From assembly GCF_036320965.1 (NCBI RefSeq), contig NC_092287.1, positions 5,219,297-5,283,296 of the forward strand: a DNA stretch of 64,000 nt. Direction: 5' to 3'. The translations under genes and the position numbers were made by a program. Under the pieces are notes generated by a model. It was not told the origin of the DNA and did not search any database. It saw only the letters and a list, made by a program, of their open reading frames with translations. Below, piece after piece: positions 1 through 13,000 of this stretch. The stretch is from Panulirus ornatus. Lineage: Eukaryota > Arthropoda > Malacostraca > Decapoda > Palinuridae. Within the stretch, counting starts at the first letter, position 1; each line of letters starts with the position of its first letter.

Positions 1-410
1 TGAGGAAAGGTTTACAGAAAGGATATATGTTTCAGAAGTGGAGGGAACATGGAAAACAGGGAGACTAAATTGGAGATGGAAGGATGGAATGAAAAGGATT
101 TAGAGCAGTTGGGGCCTGGACATGTAGGAGGGTGAAAGGCATGCATGGGATAGAATGAATTGGAACGGTGATATATTGTGGTCCGCATGCTGTCAGTGGA
201 CTGAACCACAGCATGTGAAGCATCCAGGGTAAACCATTGAAAGTTCTTTGGGTTCAGGTTGTGGAAAGGAAGCTGTGGTTTTGGTACATTGTACATGATA
301 GCTAGAAAATGGATGAGCAGATGTGGCCTTCATTTGTTCTTGATGCTACCTTGGTAATGCAGAAAACTGCAATCATTGATGAAAAAACAGTCCTGCCTGA
401 GCAAAAAAAA
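1..410 (+). mobile_element. LINE-A 3' end, decayed
   Basis: The C-terminal coding end and 3' untranslated region of LINE-A, recognisable from the [12 protein letters not shown] region, the GAAAGGCATGCA block, the CAGTGGACTGAACC block and the CATGATAGCTAGA block. It is diverged by point changes and small indels and holds no open frame. The window starts inside it. Confidence 0.75.
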
Positions 411-929
411 GAAATATATATAAGGGGTTAACTTAAAGTTAGACAGAAAAGCTGGGAAAAACTTGTCAACAAACACTAACAAAGCTAAGTATTGTACAAG
501 AGTTTTTTGTTTCCATTTGAACTACAGCCTGGTATAGACTCAGATATAGAAATATATAAGTAAGGGTCTGTCATAACAGGACCCACAAGGAAGAGGTGAT
601 AGGGGAGAAATGAAAGAGGTACTACCAGAGAACAAATAAGGCATTCAGACCAGTTGTGAATCAACCTATTACCTGACGTTGAGAATCAAGTTCTAAAATG
701 TCCACCATGTGCTTCTCTAATTGGCCAGATGGTAAGGAAATGAGTATTTTTCAGCATGTAAGGGTGGGAATCCCTCTGGCCAGTTAAAGAAGTAGGTGGC
801 AGACATTTTGGAACTTCACTCCTCATTGGGCGGTTGATTGAGTAATCACTATGGCTCTGGGCACTTCAAGTGAGATATTATGGAAAAGTGTTAAAATCAA
901 GACCAGAAGTTAAAAGAAGTAGAGGAGGA
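411..929. other. Intron sequence without recognisable feature
   Basis: AT-rich intron DNA. It may include decayed upstream parts of the CR1-like LINE that follows, but I can support no gene or repeat here. Confidence 0.5.
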
Positions 930-2340
930 GTTAAAGAAACTGATGAATGAATTCAGGGATCATAAAGAGTGTTGTGAGATCAGAGATGATTTGGGGGGGA
1001 AGAATTGGAGAGGGTGATGTAAAGATATGTGAGAAACTAAATAACACATTCAAAAGCATTTTTTTGCCATTAAAGATGATATAGTGTAATCACCACTGAG
1101 TTGGAATTGAAAGGAGATTTTAAAAAACTATGAGATATCTAGGAAAGGGATTAACAGAACACTTCCAGGTCACCCATACAAGGCACATGTTTCTGATTAA
1201 ATTTCATATGTGCTGAAGATGTGTACTGAGACACTTTGTAAACCTCTTGAAATACTGTTCAAGATATTGCTGGAGAGAAGTTAAGTGCCAAGGGAGTGGT
1301 AAAGGGCTTGGTGGATTTTTTTCTATATGGACTGACAGACAACATTTGACATTGTACTACATGGGAGGCTGATTAAAAAGTTAGATCTCTAGGCACTGGA
1401 GGGGAATAAAGGACGCATGTCAGAAGAGTCCTTTCAAATGGGTTGAGGTTACCACTGGAGTGCCACAAGGTTCTTTTCTGTACTGTTACTCTTCTTGATC
1501 TTTGGAAATGACTTGCTTGAAGATATGCACGCTTACTTGCATATGTTTGCAAATGATATAAAGGTCATTGAGGGAAGTAAAGTGAGTTGAGGATTGAATT
1601 GCTTTCCAAGGGAACCTTGGAAACCTCCTTAGTTGGTCTAATGCATGGTTGTTGAAGTACAGCCTTAGCATATGTAAAGTAATGAAGATGGTATTCATCG
1701 ATAGAAGACCTCAGTATAAGTATCATTTAGCTGGAAACAAGCTTTAGGGATTAGTGTGAGAAAGACTTGGGAGTTGACATTGTCCAGAACCTGTCAGTAG
1801 AGTCCCACCTTAAGAAAATAGTTATGGAGATCAACTGTTTTCTTGCAAATATTAGAATAGTATTCCAGTTCATAGATAAAGATTTATTCAACACGCTGTT
1901 CACATTATATGTAGTGCCAAAAATAGATTATAAAGTTACTGCACCTAAGAAGACTAGAGAAGGTCCAAAGGAGAGCAGCTAAGATGGCACCTTAGTTAAG
2001 GGACTTAAGTTACAGGTAAAAGCTATGGGCTTTAAATTTGCCCACCTTGTTAAAGAGTATTGTAAGGGATGACTTGGTCATAACTCTCAAGTTTATAAAG
2101 TAAATGTATGACATAAACAGTGAATGGTTCTTTGAGAGATATAGGGATAGAAGAAGCATAGGACATAATATGAAGCTAAGCAAAAAACTTGTTAAAGATG
2201 TGAGGAAGTACTTTTCTAGGATAAGAGTAGTGTATCATTGGAATAATATAACTGAAGACATGGTTGATGCAGACAATATGCAGAAATTTGAAAAGTTGTA
2301 TGATAGAATATGTGAAAGAGATGTGACCCCATGGGTGTAA
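930..2340 (+). mobile_element. CR1-like LINE, decayed 3' part
   Basis: Several frames preserve pieces of a CR1/jockey-type reverse transcriptase: TTGVPQGS near 1451, FANDIKVIEGSK near 1545 (the FADD motif mutated to FAND), KDLGVDIVQNLSVESHLKKI from about 1762, and YVVPKIDY near 1910. The C-terminal block around 2104-2335 (VRKYFSRIRVVYHWNNIT) corresponds to the RKYSFSQRV..WN.LP region of CR1 elements. It is broken by many stops and frameshifts. Confidence 0.75.
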
Positions 2341-2678
2341 AACTCCCTCCCCTTGTAGTGCAAATAGGGAATTACACACGCGCAATCATGTGCATTGGTG
2401 ACAGTATACATTATTACATAATCTCTCCTTTGGTATTGTTTCATCATACTGATAGGAACTAATTGTTCAAACATATGTTGACCTTGCATTTCTGTAGCAG
2501 TTTATTGAACATCCACTCTTTTTTTTTGCTTCAAGGATGATTATACCAGACATTCAATGGTTTTTAATTATGTCCTTAACTAACATTCTTTTTCCAAATG
2601 TTTTTAGTGATAGATAATTGATAAAATTTTATCAGATTGAGATATATGTAGAGAATGTCATAGAACTTATATTTTTAG

Positions 2679-2876
2679 GTGCCAACTGATGGATTACTTC
2701 TTCGAGGAAATTATAACACAATTACTCTTGCTGTGTATGGCCATTTAACCAAAGTTCAGAGAGAGCCAACCCCACCGAAATCAGCAAAACGTGGAGAAGT
2801 TGTCCCCCACCCACCCCCAGAAAAAGTCAATACACATGATCGCATTCGAGATTGGTTGGAAGATACACAAGAATGT
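2679..2876 (+). CDS. vir: vir exon 1 of window (end of virilizer N-terminal domain)
   Basis: The exon has 66 codons in phase 0-0, with acceptor ttttag before GTG and donor gtaagt. It begins [20 protein letters not shown], which matches the end of the conserved virilizer N-terminal domain (human VNTDGLVLRGWYNCLTLAIY). It then runs into a proline- and charge-rich linker. The preceding exon, ending in phase 0, must lie upstream of the window. Confidence 0.93.
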
Positions 2877-5800
2877 GTAAGTTTCACTTGCAGTTTATCT
2901 CTATGTGTGTAGGTCATTTTAGTATTCTGAATGTTTCTATGTAGTGTATACATAGATGTTATGTATTTTTCTTCTGTGTTTTGAAGATAATACCATGTTA
3001 CTTCCAGGCATGCTCTTCACCTCGTATTCTGTATAGACTTTAGTTTATGCTGCATGTCTGTCATTAGAATTTATTTCTACAGCGCAAGCAGCAGCCATTT
3101 TCCCATGATCCTTCAGAGGATGCCCAGCCAGAGTGGGACTCAAAGGTTAGATTATAGTTAGACTGTTGTAGATTTTCTCCCTATTTTTGTAGTTCTTACA
3201 ACAGCTTTCGGTCTTGACTTGCCAGAAGTAGGAAAGTGATATGACAGAATTATATTTATAGTGTTCTACAGTATTTATCTGGTAAACTAGATTATATGTG
3301 GCTTTCTTGTTATATTATATTGGAAGTAAAGTACTTGGTATCATTTTACTAAAACTATTTTTCTTATGTGTGTCTCTTTTTGTAGCCTCCAAGATCTCCC
3401 TTGGAATATGAAGAATCCAAACAGTGGGATGAGGAACATGTAGAACACAACCGGGAGTATGATCGAGAAAGAGAAAGAGAGAGAGACCAGAGGAGCTATA
3501 GAGGTGAAAACAGAGATAGGGAACGAGATAGGGAAAGAGATAGAGATAGGGAAAGAGATAGAGAACGAGAGAGAAGGCGCTCTGTGGAAAGATCCTGGAG
3601 TAGAGAAAGGTCATGGGAGCGCAGTGAACGAAGTGGTTCCCGAAGAGAATCAAGGCGAGATGGTGGTCGTGAAGCTGACCGAGAGAGAGAGAGGGATCGT
3701 GATCGTGATCGTGAACGTGAAAAAGAGTTTGATAGAGAGAGAGATAGAGAACGTGATTATGAAAGAGAGAGAGATCGGGAAAGAGATAGAGAAAAAGAGA
3801 GAGATAGAGAAAGAGACAGAGAGAAAGAAAGGGAAAGAGACAGAGAACGGGAAAGAATAAGGGACACAGCAAGAGATAGAGAAAGAGACCGGGATCGTGA
3901 TCGAGAGCGACGCCATAGCCATGAAAGTAGAGAGCGCTTTGAAGAAGAAAGATTATCAACCCAAGAACCTCCACCCTCTAGAGGAAGACGTAGTATTGAG
4001 TGAGTTACAACTACCATGATATTTTTGCATATAATTTTATGATACATCTCTGTTTGAGGAGTCTTGTTGTTCTTATGTTTAATGTCAAGAGTAAATGCTT
4101 TTGTTTATATCTCTGTTGTAGTATGTTAAGAAAATGTTCAATAATTGATATAGTTTTACCGTACCAGAGAATGGGATGAAAGACGATCAGAGAGATCAGA
4201 TCGGTCAGGTCGCCGTCCACGGACACCTGCAGATGCCCATCCACCGCTTGCTGGTTCTCCTTTTCAAGGGGACAATTTCAGCGAAGGTGGAAGTCATGAT
4301 GTCACACCTCATGAGTACCACGAGAGAGAAGTACACGATGGACGAGAGAGGGAAAGGGAAGCGAGAGAATTTGAAGTAAGAGAACCACGGGAAACTAGTT
4401 TTGAAATAAGAGAACCACATAATGTACTTCCCCCACTACCTGCAGAAGACATGGAGGCCATTAGTGATGATGAAGATCTCCCTGATCTTCCACCTGAAAC
4501 AGGTGAAGTTGAGGAGGAATATCCAACTGAAGACTGTTTGGAAGTAATAGGAATGGATGAAAATCATCCAGATGAAGGTAACTTAGGAAGGTTATCTGTT
4601 CATAGAAATTATACCATTCCTGCTAAATATGTATATTATATTACACTTCACAGCATTAGTGAAGTGATGTTTTCATTTATAAACTCTCGTCTGTGTTAGA
4701 CTGGCTGTTGCTGTTTATTATTTCTGCATTTCTTGAGGGGTAGAGAGGGTGGAACATAATACTTTAATGTGGTTTGGTATGTGGAAACAATGCAAGATGA
4801 GGAGTTTACAACGAGAGTGTATGATAGCATGATTAAAAGGGTTGGTGTGAGAGGAAGACCACGTGTGACATGGGAAAACAAGAGTTGAAGAGCACTGGAG
4901 AGAAAGTAATGGGGGAAGAATGCATTAATTGGTTTATGTGAGGGAGGCATGAAAGGATGGATATGTGCAGACTCCTTCGCCGTGGCCACCCCCATGATGG
5001 GAGTTCTCTAAGGGAGCGGGTGTTGGAGATAAAGATAGATAGATAGAACATTTGTTTATCACTCGGTGATTGTGAATTCTTTTTTCCATACCTGAATAAG
5101 TTTCTCATTATTTCTTTTGTAGTTTTCCACATCAGTATCAAGGTGGAATTTGTATTGCTGGAACTGATAATCATTCCTTGCTTGTGCTGGAAGTACATTA
5201 ACTAAAAGAGAGATATTTATGACTCATTGTTGTGCATGTTTCTGTTTCTAATGATATCTTTCTTTATCCTAGAATGTCCCTGGGTTGACAGGTGACTTAT
5301 TCAGAACACCTATACATAAGATTTTGGTGCTTTTCTGCTGATTCCTCTATTAAGAGCCACATGTAGATATACAGTAGCTCACTTTGATCTTCAGAATTAT
5401 TGTCTTTCCGTTTGTTTAGTACAAGTGGATCTTAACTCTATATCACTTGTCTTTAACCTCATTCTTATTTACACTGGTAAAGTCATGATTCACCTCTTTC
5501 AAATATCTTCTTGTGAATGAATAACTCAAAATTATCTTGATGACCTTCCATCTCCAGTGTGGTCTCCTCCTTTTCCCCTCCACTTCTGTTGTATACATCC
5601 TCTTTGTCAACCTCTCCTCACTCACTCCATATGTCCAAGCCATGTTAGCAAACCCTCGTCAGCTCTCTCAACCTCAGTGTTCTTATTGCCACTCCACTCT
5701 CATACCCTCTCATTACTAATTCGATCAACGTTCCTCATACCATGTATTGTCCTCTTACATTTCGTTTCCAATACTTGCATCCTCCTCCATATGTTTTCAT

Positions 5801-6949
5801 CTTTAACCCATGATTCACATCCATACAAGATTGTTAGGAATACTCTATCTTAAATCTAACCTTTTGTGTATATCTCTGATGCCCATTCCCTTCTGAAACT
5901 CCCTCAAGGCCACTGACAGAGGTCAGTGCTAGCAATATGTTTTCACAGGCTCTTACTTAATGTTCCAACAGACTACTTCTATCTGTCTACGTAATTTTCC
6001 TGCCTAATGGTCAGCCCACTACTTCTACCGAAAGTTTCTACCTATTGTCCTTGTCTAATGTTCCTACCTACTACTTCTATCCATTGCTCCTACCATTTAG
6101 CCAAATGGCAAGGCTGGGGCATAGCACTTACCAGAGGAAAATTTAGTTACAAAGAATGAGTTTGTGTGTGTTACTCATTGTCAAGTATTATAAGTGACAG
6201 GGAGAGATTGTATATATGTGGACAGAATGCCAGTAGTCCACATGTGGGTTAGGCAGAGAGAAAAGACAGCTACCTGGGTCAGAGTTGTGCATTGTGAGAA
6301 CCATTGAAGTGCTGGCTCACTATGCAGCCTTCACTAACCTTCCTGATACCCATGCAGGTAGTACCAGTAACATAACTCCCTGGTTGGTGGCTACCTACAA
6401 ACTACTACTTACCTTCAAAACATACCTTGTGTCTTGAAACATACCCATATTCACCCTCTGAGATAGTTACCTTTTTTTCCACACATTACTCAATACACTC
6501 AGAACCTTTTCCCCCTTATCCACCCTATGACTCATCTCCACTTCCATGATTCCTTTCTGCCATGTCCACTCTCAGGTATCTAAAACACCCCATTTCCATC
6601 AAGATTTTTCCATTCATACTCACAGCCTTAGCTAACCTGTCTTTCTGCACTGCTTAACCTAACATTCTTGCTTTTATTTACAGTTACTTTCAGCTTCCTT
6701 TCACACACTCTCCCAAACTCAGATGCTAACTTCTGAAGTTTCTCACTCAGATCTGCTACCAGTGCCATGTTATCAGCAGACAATAACTGATCTACTTCCC
6801 AGACCCACTCCCCCTACAGATTGCATACCAGCCTCTCTTTCTAAGCCCCCTGCTTTTACCTCCCTCTCCACCTATCCTGAATCATAGTAACATCACTCAC
6901 ACCTTGCCTGAGACCTACCTTCAACTGGAACCACTCTCCCTCCTCTTTG

Positions 6950-7016
<67 letters not shown>

Positions 7017-10000
7017 CTTGCTCTGTTGATAAAAACTCCTCTGCCTTTAATATCTCAACTCTCATACAACATATTCTGCCTAAAATATCTCCTCTCTTAC
7101 CACATATTTATAACACCTATCATAAAGCTTCTCTCAACACTATTGGATGCTTATTGTATGCCACATAAAATCTTTCTGTTTAAGTATTTCTCATAAACAT
7201 TTTTCAGTAAAAAGACCTAATTCACACATCATTTATCACTTCTTAAACCACATTGTTTCTCCCTAGTCTGATGGTCTGTGCATGCCACCACCTTCTTAAT
7301 CACCACTCTTTGATATAATTCACTAAGTACCCTCAACAAACCTCTGTAATTCAAACTCTCACTTTTGTTCATTCCTTCTATACAGTGGCATTGTACACAT
7401 ATTCTGCCAATACTCAGGTACCTCACCATGATCTGTGCATAAAATGAAAATCTTAACTGGCCAGTCCTCAACACAGTCACCCCCATTCTTAAGAAATTTA
7501 AGTGTCATACCAGCCAGTAAGAAACTCATAGTTACTGATTTTGGGAAAGTTAATCTCTTTAGAGCGTATGTAATTTCCTTATTTCAATGTTTTCTTAACT
7601 TGGCCTTCTGTTGTCTGTCCATAGTAGTTCAGGTTCTAAATTCATATCAGTGGTTCTTTTAGGGTCCTTGTAGTTGACAACTTTAGAGGTCATTTTTGAT
7701 ACACATTGGATTTGATAAACCATTCGTTCATGCTTTTATCTTCTCCATTTCTTCTTTTAAGCCCCATTCTCCCATAATCACTCATTTCTCCAAGTTTTCT
7801 CTCTGCATCTGTATTTAGATCACTACTGTACTCAAAATTTCTAGGTGAGGATGTGGAAGTTTTTGGCTATGAAGAGATCGAGAGTGATGAAGAGGAGCTT
7901 CCTGAGTACCAGTATGAAGAGTGGCTTGTAGATGAGTGGGAAGATTGGTTGAAACCTTTCAGTCCTAGCCACTTTCAGATGCTTGAGCTACAATACCTTG
8001 TCAGTCCCACTCTTACTGACTTTGAGGTAGAGTATCAGAGATGGAAGGCAAGGCTCGAAGTAGAAGGACAAGATTTAGAAGAGGAGCCTCATCAGGTGAG
8101 TAGAGACATATCAAATGATGTTGCACACTCTAATACAAGGTGTTAACAAAGTATATTAAGTCAAAGTTTATGTGTCTTTTATCCATATTACCAGAGTTGC
8201 ATGAGCATACACATTATGTATATCTTGATCACTTTTCCTTTAGTGACAGCAGGGTGATACATGCAGAATTTTCTCAAGGCATTTGGAATGCTGACAGTTT
8301 TCATACCATCAGGTTATGGAAACTCATTGATAAAGCTCACATCTGCCAGAGAATTCTGTGAGTTGGTGTGGGTATGTCATGAGGGAAGTGGACAGTGTTT
8401 GTATTTATATTGTATAGACTCAGCATTGTAAATCAAGTACATGTCCACAGCCAGATATTAGATATTGAGAGAGTAGGCACTTGTACTAGTCGCAGCTGGA
8501 AGATGAGTGCCTGTCAGTCATCTCTTGACTGTGGTGTCAGCATTGCTCACGTTTCATGTTTTCAGTTTCTAACCAATCACAGTTGAGATGAGGGGTGTGT
8601 CAGGATGACACATGTACATATTCATACTTGCTTGCCTTCATCCATTTCTGGCACTACACCACCCCACAGAAAACAGCATTGCTATCCCCCTGCCTCAGCA
8701 AGATAGCTCCAGGAAAACAGATGAAAACGACCACATTTGTTCGTTTTCTTTTCCTGAATTATATCTTCCTTTATTTTCATGCATCAGCTTCTGTACATTT
8801 GATATTTCACTTGAGAAATATATCATTCCATTTATTCTTATTTTGTCCCAATAAAATCCAACTCATGCAACGAGCTCATTCTTTCATTAACTGCCTATCT
8901 CAGTTTCTAAAAATAAGTTTTAAATGCTTACACTCCACTTAGTATCTTCTTGTTATCTGCCACACATTTATTTCACTGTATCCCACCAATATGTATGGAA
9001 TATTGCTGAGTTAGTGGTGTGCTGAAAAATACATGAGAAATAAAAAATTTTAGAAGTCATGAAGATCATCAAAATGTTAAGATCACTATTTAGTCTATCA
9101 CTTTGTTTAGTGACCTGAACTACAGGGTTCTGGACTTTCACTCTTGTGACTACTGACCATATTTCTTAAGGCTTAGTGCTTGTTAAGTTCCCATACTTTG
9201 CTATCTCAGCACAAGTGACCTTGAGTATTTTGAATGTACCATCTTTGAACACTTCTAAGCTCTATAATGTGAAACTTAATTACAAAATGTACCATCTTTG
9301 AACACTTCTAAGGTCTATAATGTGAAATTTGATTAACAAATGCAATGAATACATCACAACGTGCTCTGCATGAACAGATGCTGGAAGAAGACTCATAACA
9401 CAAGTTAAAGGTTATGAAATCTGATCTGGTATGTTGAGATGGGAAAGCACACATTGGGCATATAAAGGCTGACACAGATATTGAAGCAAGGATAGCATGG
9501 GAATCAAGCAAGGCTGGTGCAGGAATCACTTTACATGCTTAATGAGAAAGTGAGAAGCACATATGTACACTAGTTTGCAAGTTCATGTTACCCTTTAACA
9601 CGACCTGGGTTGTGGATGTGTATAATTTTGCTGTAAGACTGAAACACCACATTTAACAGGGTCTGGTTCAAAGGTAATAGATAAATTGAAAGATATGCAA
9701 ATCATGGAAGCACACAATTTCTAATCCATCCACCCCTTTCACAGGTTTTTCTCAAACATAGTTTGCTGAGGAGTTGGCTACTATGTTACCATCAGGTGGA
9801 CAAATTGCTGTATGAGGAATAAGCATGAATTATAGTTAGTTGAATTAAGTTTGTGATGTTATTAGTCATTCAGCTACACCTACAATTGGTTTTTATAATT
9901 AGTCACTACTTTAGGAATAATCACCCCTTACAGTAGTGTTGGTTTATAGTCTCATGGTATTAGCAAAAGAGGCCTTAGGGCACAGGCCTCTTTGGTTTAT

Positions 10001-13000
10001 GAGTTGTTCAAGTCTAGAAGGAAATATCTTTACTTCAGAATCAATTTACTATTAATTTTGTAACCCACTCAATCCATTACAGGCACTCAAGCTTGAAAGT
10101 CTTCTTACTGAGACAGCTATCCCTGTGGCTGCTCCAGAGGAAGAAATAATGGAAACAGAAGTAGAAGATGCCAGGGAAGAAGATGGGGAGAAATGGGTGC
10201 AAGCCATGGAATATGTATGTCAGCTACTTCCAAAGGGGCTTCCATTTTTGATGGCAAAAAATGGATATGGTGAGTTTCAAGGATGATGATTAGCATCCAC
10301 ACCCTGATTTATGATTAATGCACCTTTTAAGGAAGTAGGTACTGTGCTTACAGTTTATGTTTTTTTTTTTTCTTTGATATACTACTACTATAGCCACAGG
10401 GTTTTATAGAATTTTTTTTTTTTTTTTTTGCTGCTGTCTCCCACGTCTGCGAGGTAGCGCAAGGAAACAGACGAAAGAAATGGCCCAACCCACCCCCATA
10501 CACATGTATATACATACGTCCACACACGCAAATATACTTACCTACACAGCTTTCCATGGTTTACCCCAGACGCTTCACTTGCCTTGATTCAATCCACTGA
10601 CAGCACGTCAACCCCGGTATACCACATCGCTCCAATTCACTCTATTCCTTGCCCTCCTTTCACCCTCCTGCATTTTTTGTGGTATGTTTTATTTTTTCAT
10701 AGTGCCTGGTTTTTATAGTTATAAGTTTGAAAGGAAATTTATGATAGAAATGCTTTTAAAAATTTTGAGTGCTAGGGTGAAGGTGAGAAAGACAGTGTCT
10801 CATATGATGAGTGAACTTCATGTAGAAAATTAATGATGTAGAAAATTAAAGTATTGTGTAGGACTGTGTTCACTGTACCATATTTATTTCAGATTCAGGT
10901 TATGTTTGATTGAATTGGAAAATTATGCACCTGATTCATCTTATGTAGATGGGAATGAATATAAACATAATCAGGGCTGACTTTAGTCATGTGCAGGATC
11001 AGTGGTAGAATACTTAGTGTGCAGCCCCTCCTACATAAATGCATTTATGAATCCTGTACTTTATCTATCTATTTACCTATATTTTTGATGCCTTTTCTCA
11101 CCTGGTACTCCCTAAAGTGGGTAGCCACAGCAGTAGAATTTCCATAACTAGTGAACTCCAGTGCTGCTTCTTAGATTTAAGTACCTCAACCTTAACAGGC
11201 CACTGGCAGAGGGCAACTCTAATGCAGCATTTGTAGAGGCTGCTACCTAATGTTCCTTCTGGCTACCATAACCTAATGCTCCTGCCTAATATTCTTAATT
11301 ACTACCTCTACCTAATGCTCCTGCTTAATGTTCTTATGTACCACCTCTACCTAATGTTCCTACCTACTACTACTATGTATTGCCTCTATCATTTTCTAAA
11401 AGGTAGGGCTAGTGCATAGTGCTCATTGCAGTAAAATCTTGAGCTTTGAAGAATAAGTTGTGCGAGTTAAGTGTTGTCAGGTGTTATGTATGACAGAGAG
11501 ATTGTATATTTGTGGACAGAATGCAGTAGTCCACATGTGGGTGAGGCAGAAAGAAAGACAGCAACCTATGTCAGGGGAGTGCAACTTGACAACCATTGAA
11601 GTGCTGGCTAACTGTGCAGCTTTCCCTCCTAATACCCAGGCAGGTAGTACCAGTAATATACCTCCCTGTTTGGTGGCTGCCCATGAACTACTACGGCTTG
11701 TAACACAGGTTATGCAAAGGAATTCAAACAGCAACATACCACTAGGTCCTTTGCGATACTGGAAGATAACAGAAACTCACAGAGTAGTGTGATAAAAGTT
11801 TGAGAGTATACAGATAATTCAGAAAGGACAACCTGCAAATTGTTAATGTGACTAAGGAGGCACAAATAATGTAAGTCATGGACTATTTATCAAGTCTGTT
11901 CTTAAAAGTATCTATGGTACCACTTTCAACCACTCTGATTGGTAAATCATTCCATATGTTAACAATCTTGTTGAAGAAAAAGTACTTTGCCTCATTTGAG
12001 GTAAGATGTTTGCCCAGGAGTTGGTAGCCATTGCTACAAGTGATATCAGATGAATGAAGTCCTAGGTGATCTGATGGATCAGGATTATCAAAGCCTTTGG
12101 TAAGTTTAAATACTTGAGTTAGACCACCTCAGCCTTCTTGTTTCTAAGCTAGATAGATTCATTTAATTTGCTCTTGTAGGATTTGTTTCTCAGCCCAAGA
12201 ATCATCATTGTAGCTCTTTGCTGTACTCTCTCTATTCTGTCTATGTCCTTCTTTAATGTAGAGTGACCAAAACTGAACATAGTATTCAAGATGTGGATGA
12301 ACTATGGTATTGTAAAGAGTAAGGATGATTTCTCTGGACACTTTAATATCATACCTTACTAATGATATGTGCAGTTGACAACATTGGGCAAGGAAACATC
12401 TCAAACTGGGAAACTACAAAGTATAAGCATGGGTAACATTGGGCAAGGACACATCCTCTAGTTGGGAAACACTGGTGTGCAACGAATACAGTTGGGCGAG
12501 GAGACATGCTCTAACCGGAAACATCAAGAAACTGTCATGCACTGGAAAGTATAAGTATGGTCATTTTGCATGCATCTGTTATTGATCATTGTACCACTCT
12601 TTCAGTCAATCAGTTCTGTGTTTATCACTTCATTGACACTTTGTAGGTTACTATAGTGCTGAGAGAAACAAAGGAACTCTCTCTCTTAATCCTAATAAAA
12701 ACTTCAGGCTTTTCAAAATATGTGACAAGAGGTTTGAAATCCATAGGGATTTGACCCCTGTGCTTTTCAGTGTATGGGTACTGCAAAGCATAATGAACAA
12801 GAGTGTGGTCATTTGCACTTTTGCACAATCTGCAACTGGTTTGATAACTTTTTCTTGCTAAACATGCATAATATTAGCTTAAAAATAGTTTTTTGCAATC
12901 CAATTATGATTTTTCAAACTTTTCTGTAGGTATATGTGATACCCTTTGTGACTGGATTGATGTGGGCCTTAACTTTGAGAGAGCTCTTAACCAAGAGCAG

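Noticed and set aside
3315..3974. 219-residue minus-strand frame and other-frame ORFs over exon 3
   Set aside because: They are caused by the GA-rich repeat of the mixed-charge domain, which is open in several frames. The plus-strand frame is the one in phase with neighbouring exons.
6947..7168. Thr-His and Cys-Val repeat ORFs
   Set aside because: Translation of a (CA)n microsatellite.
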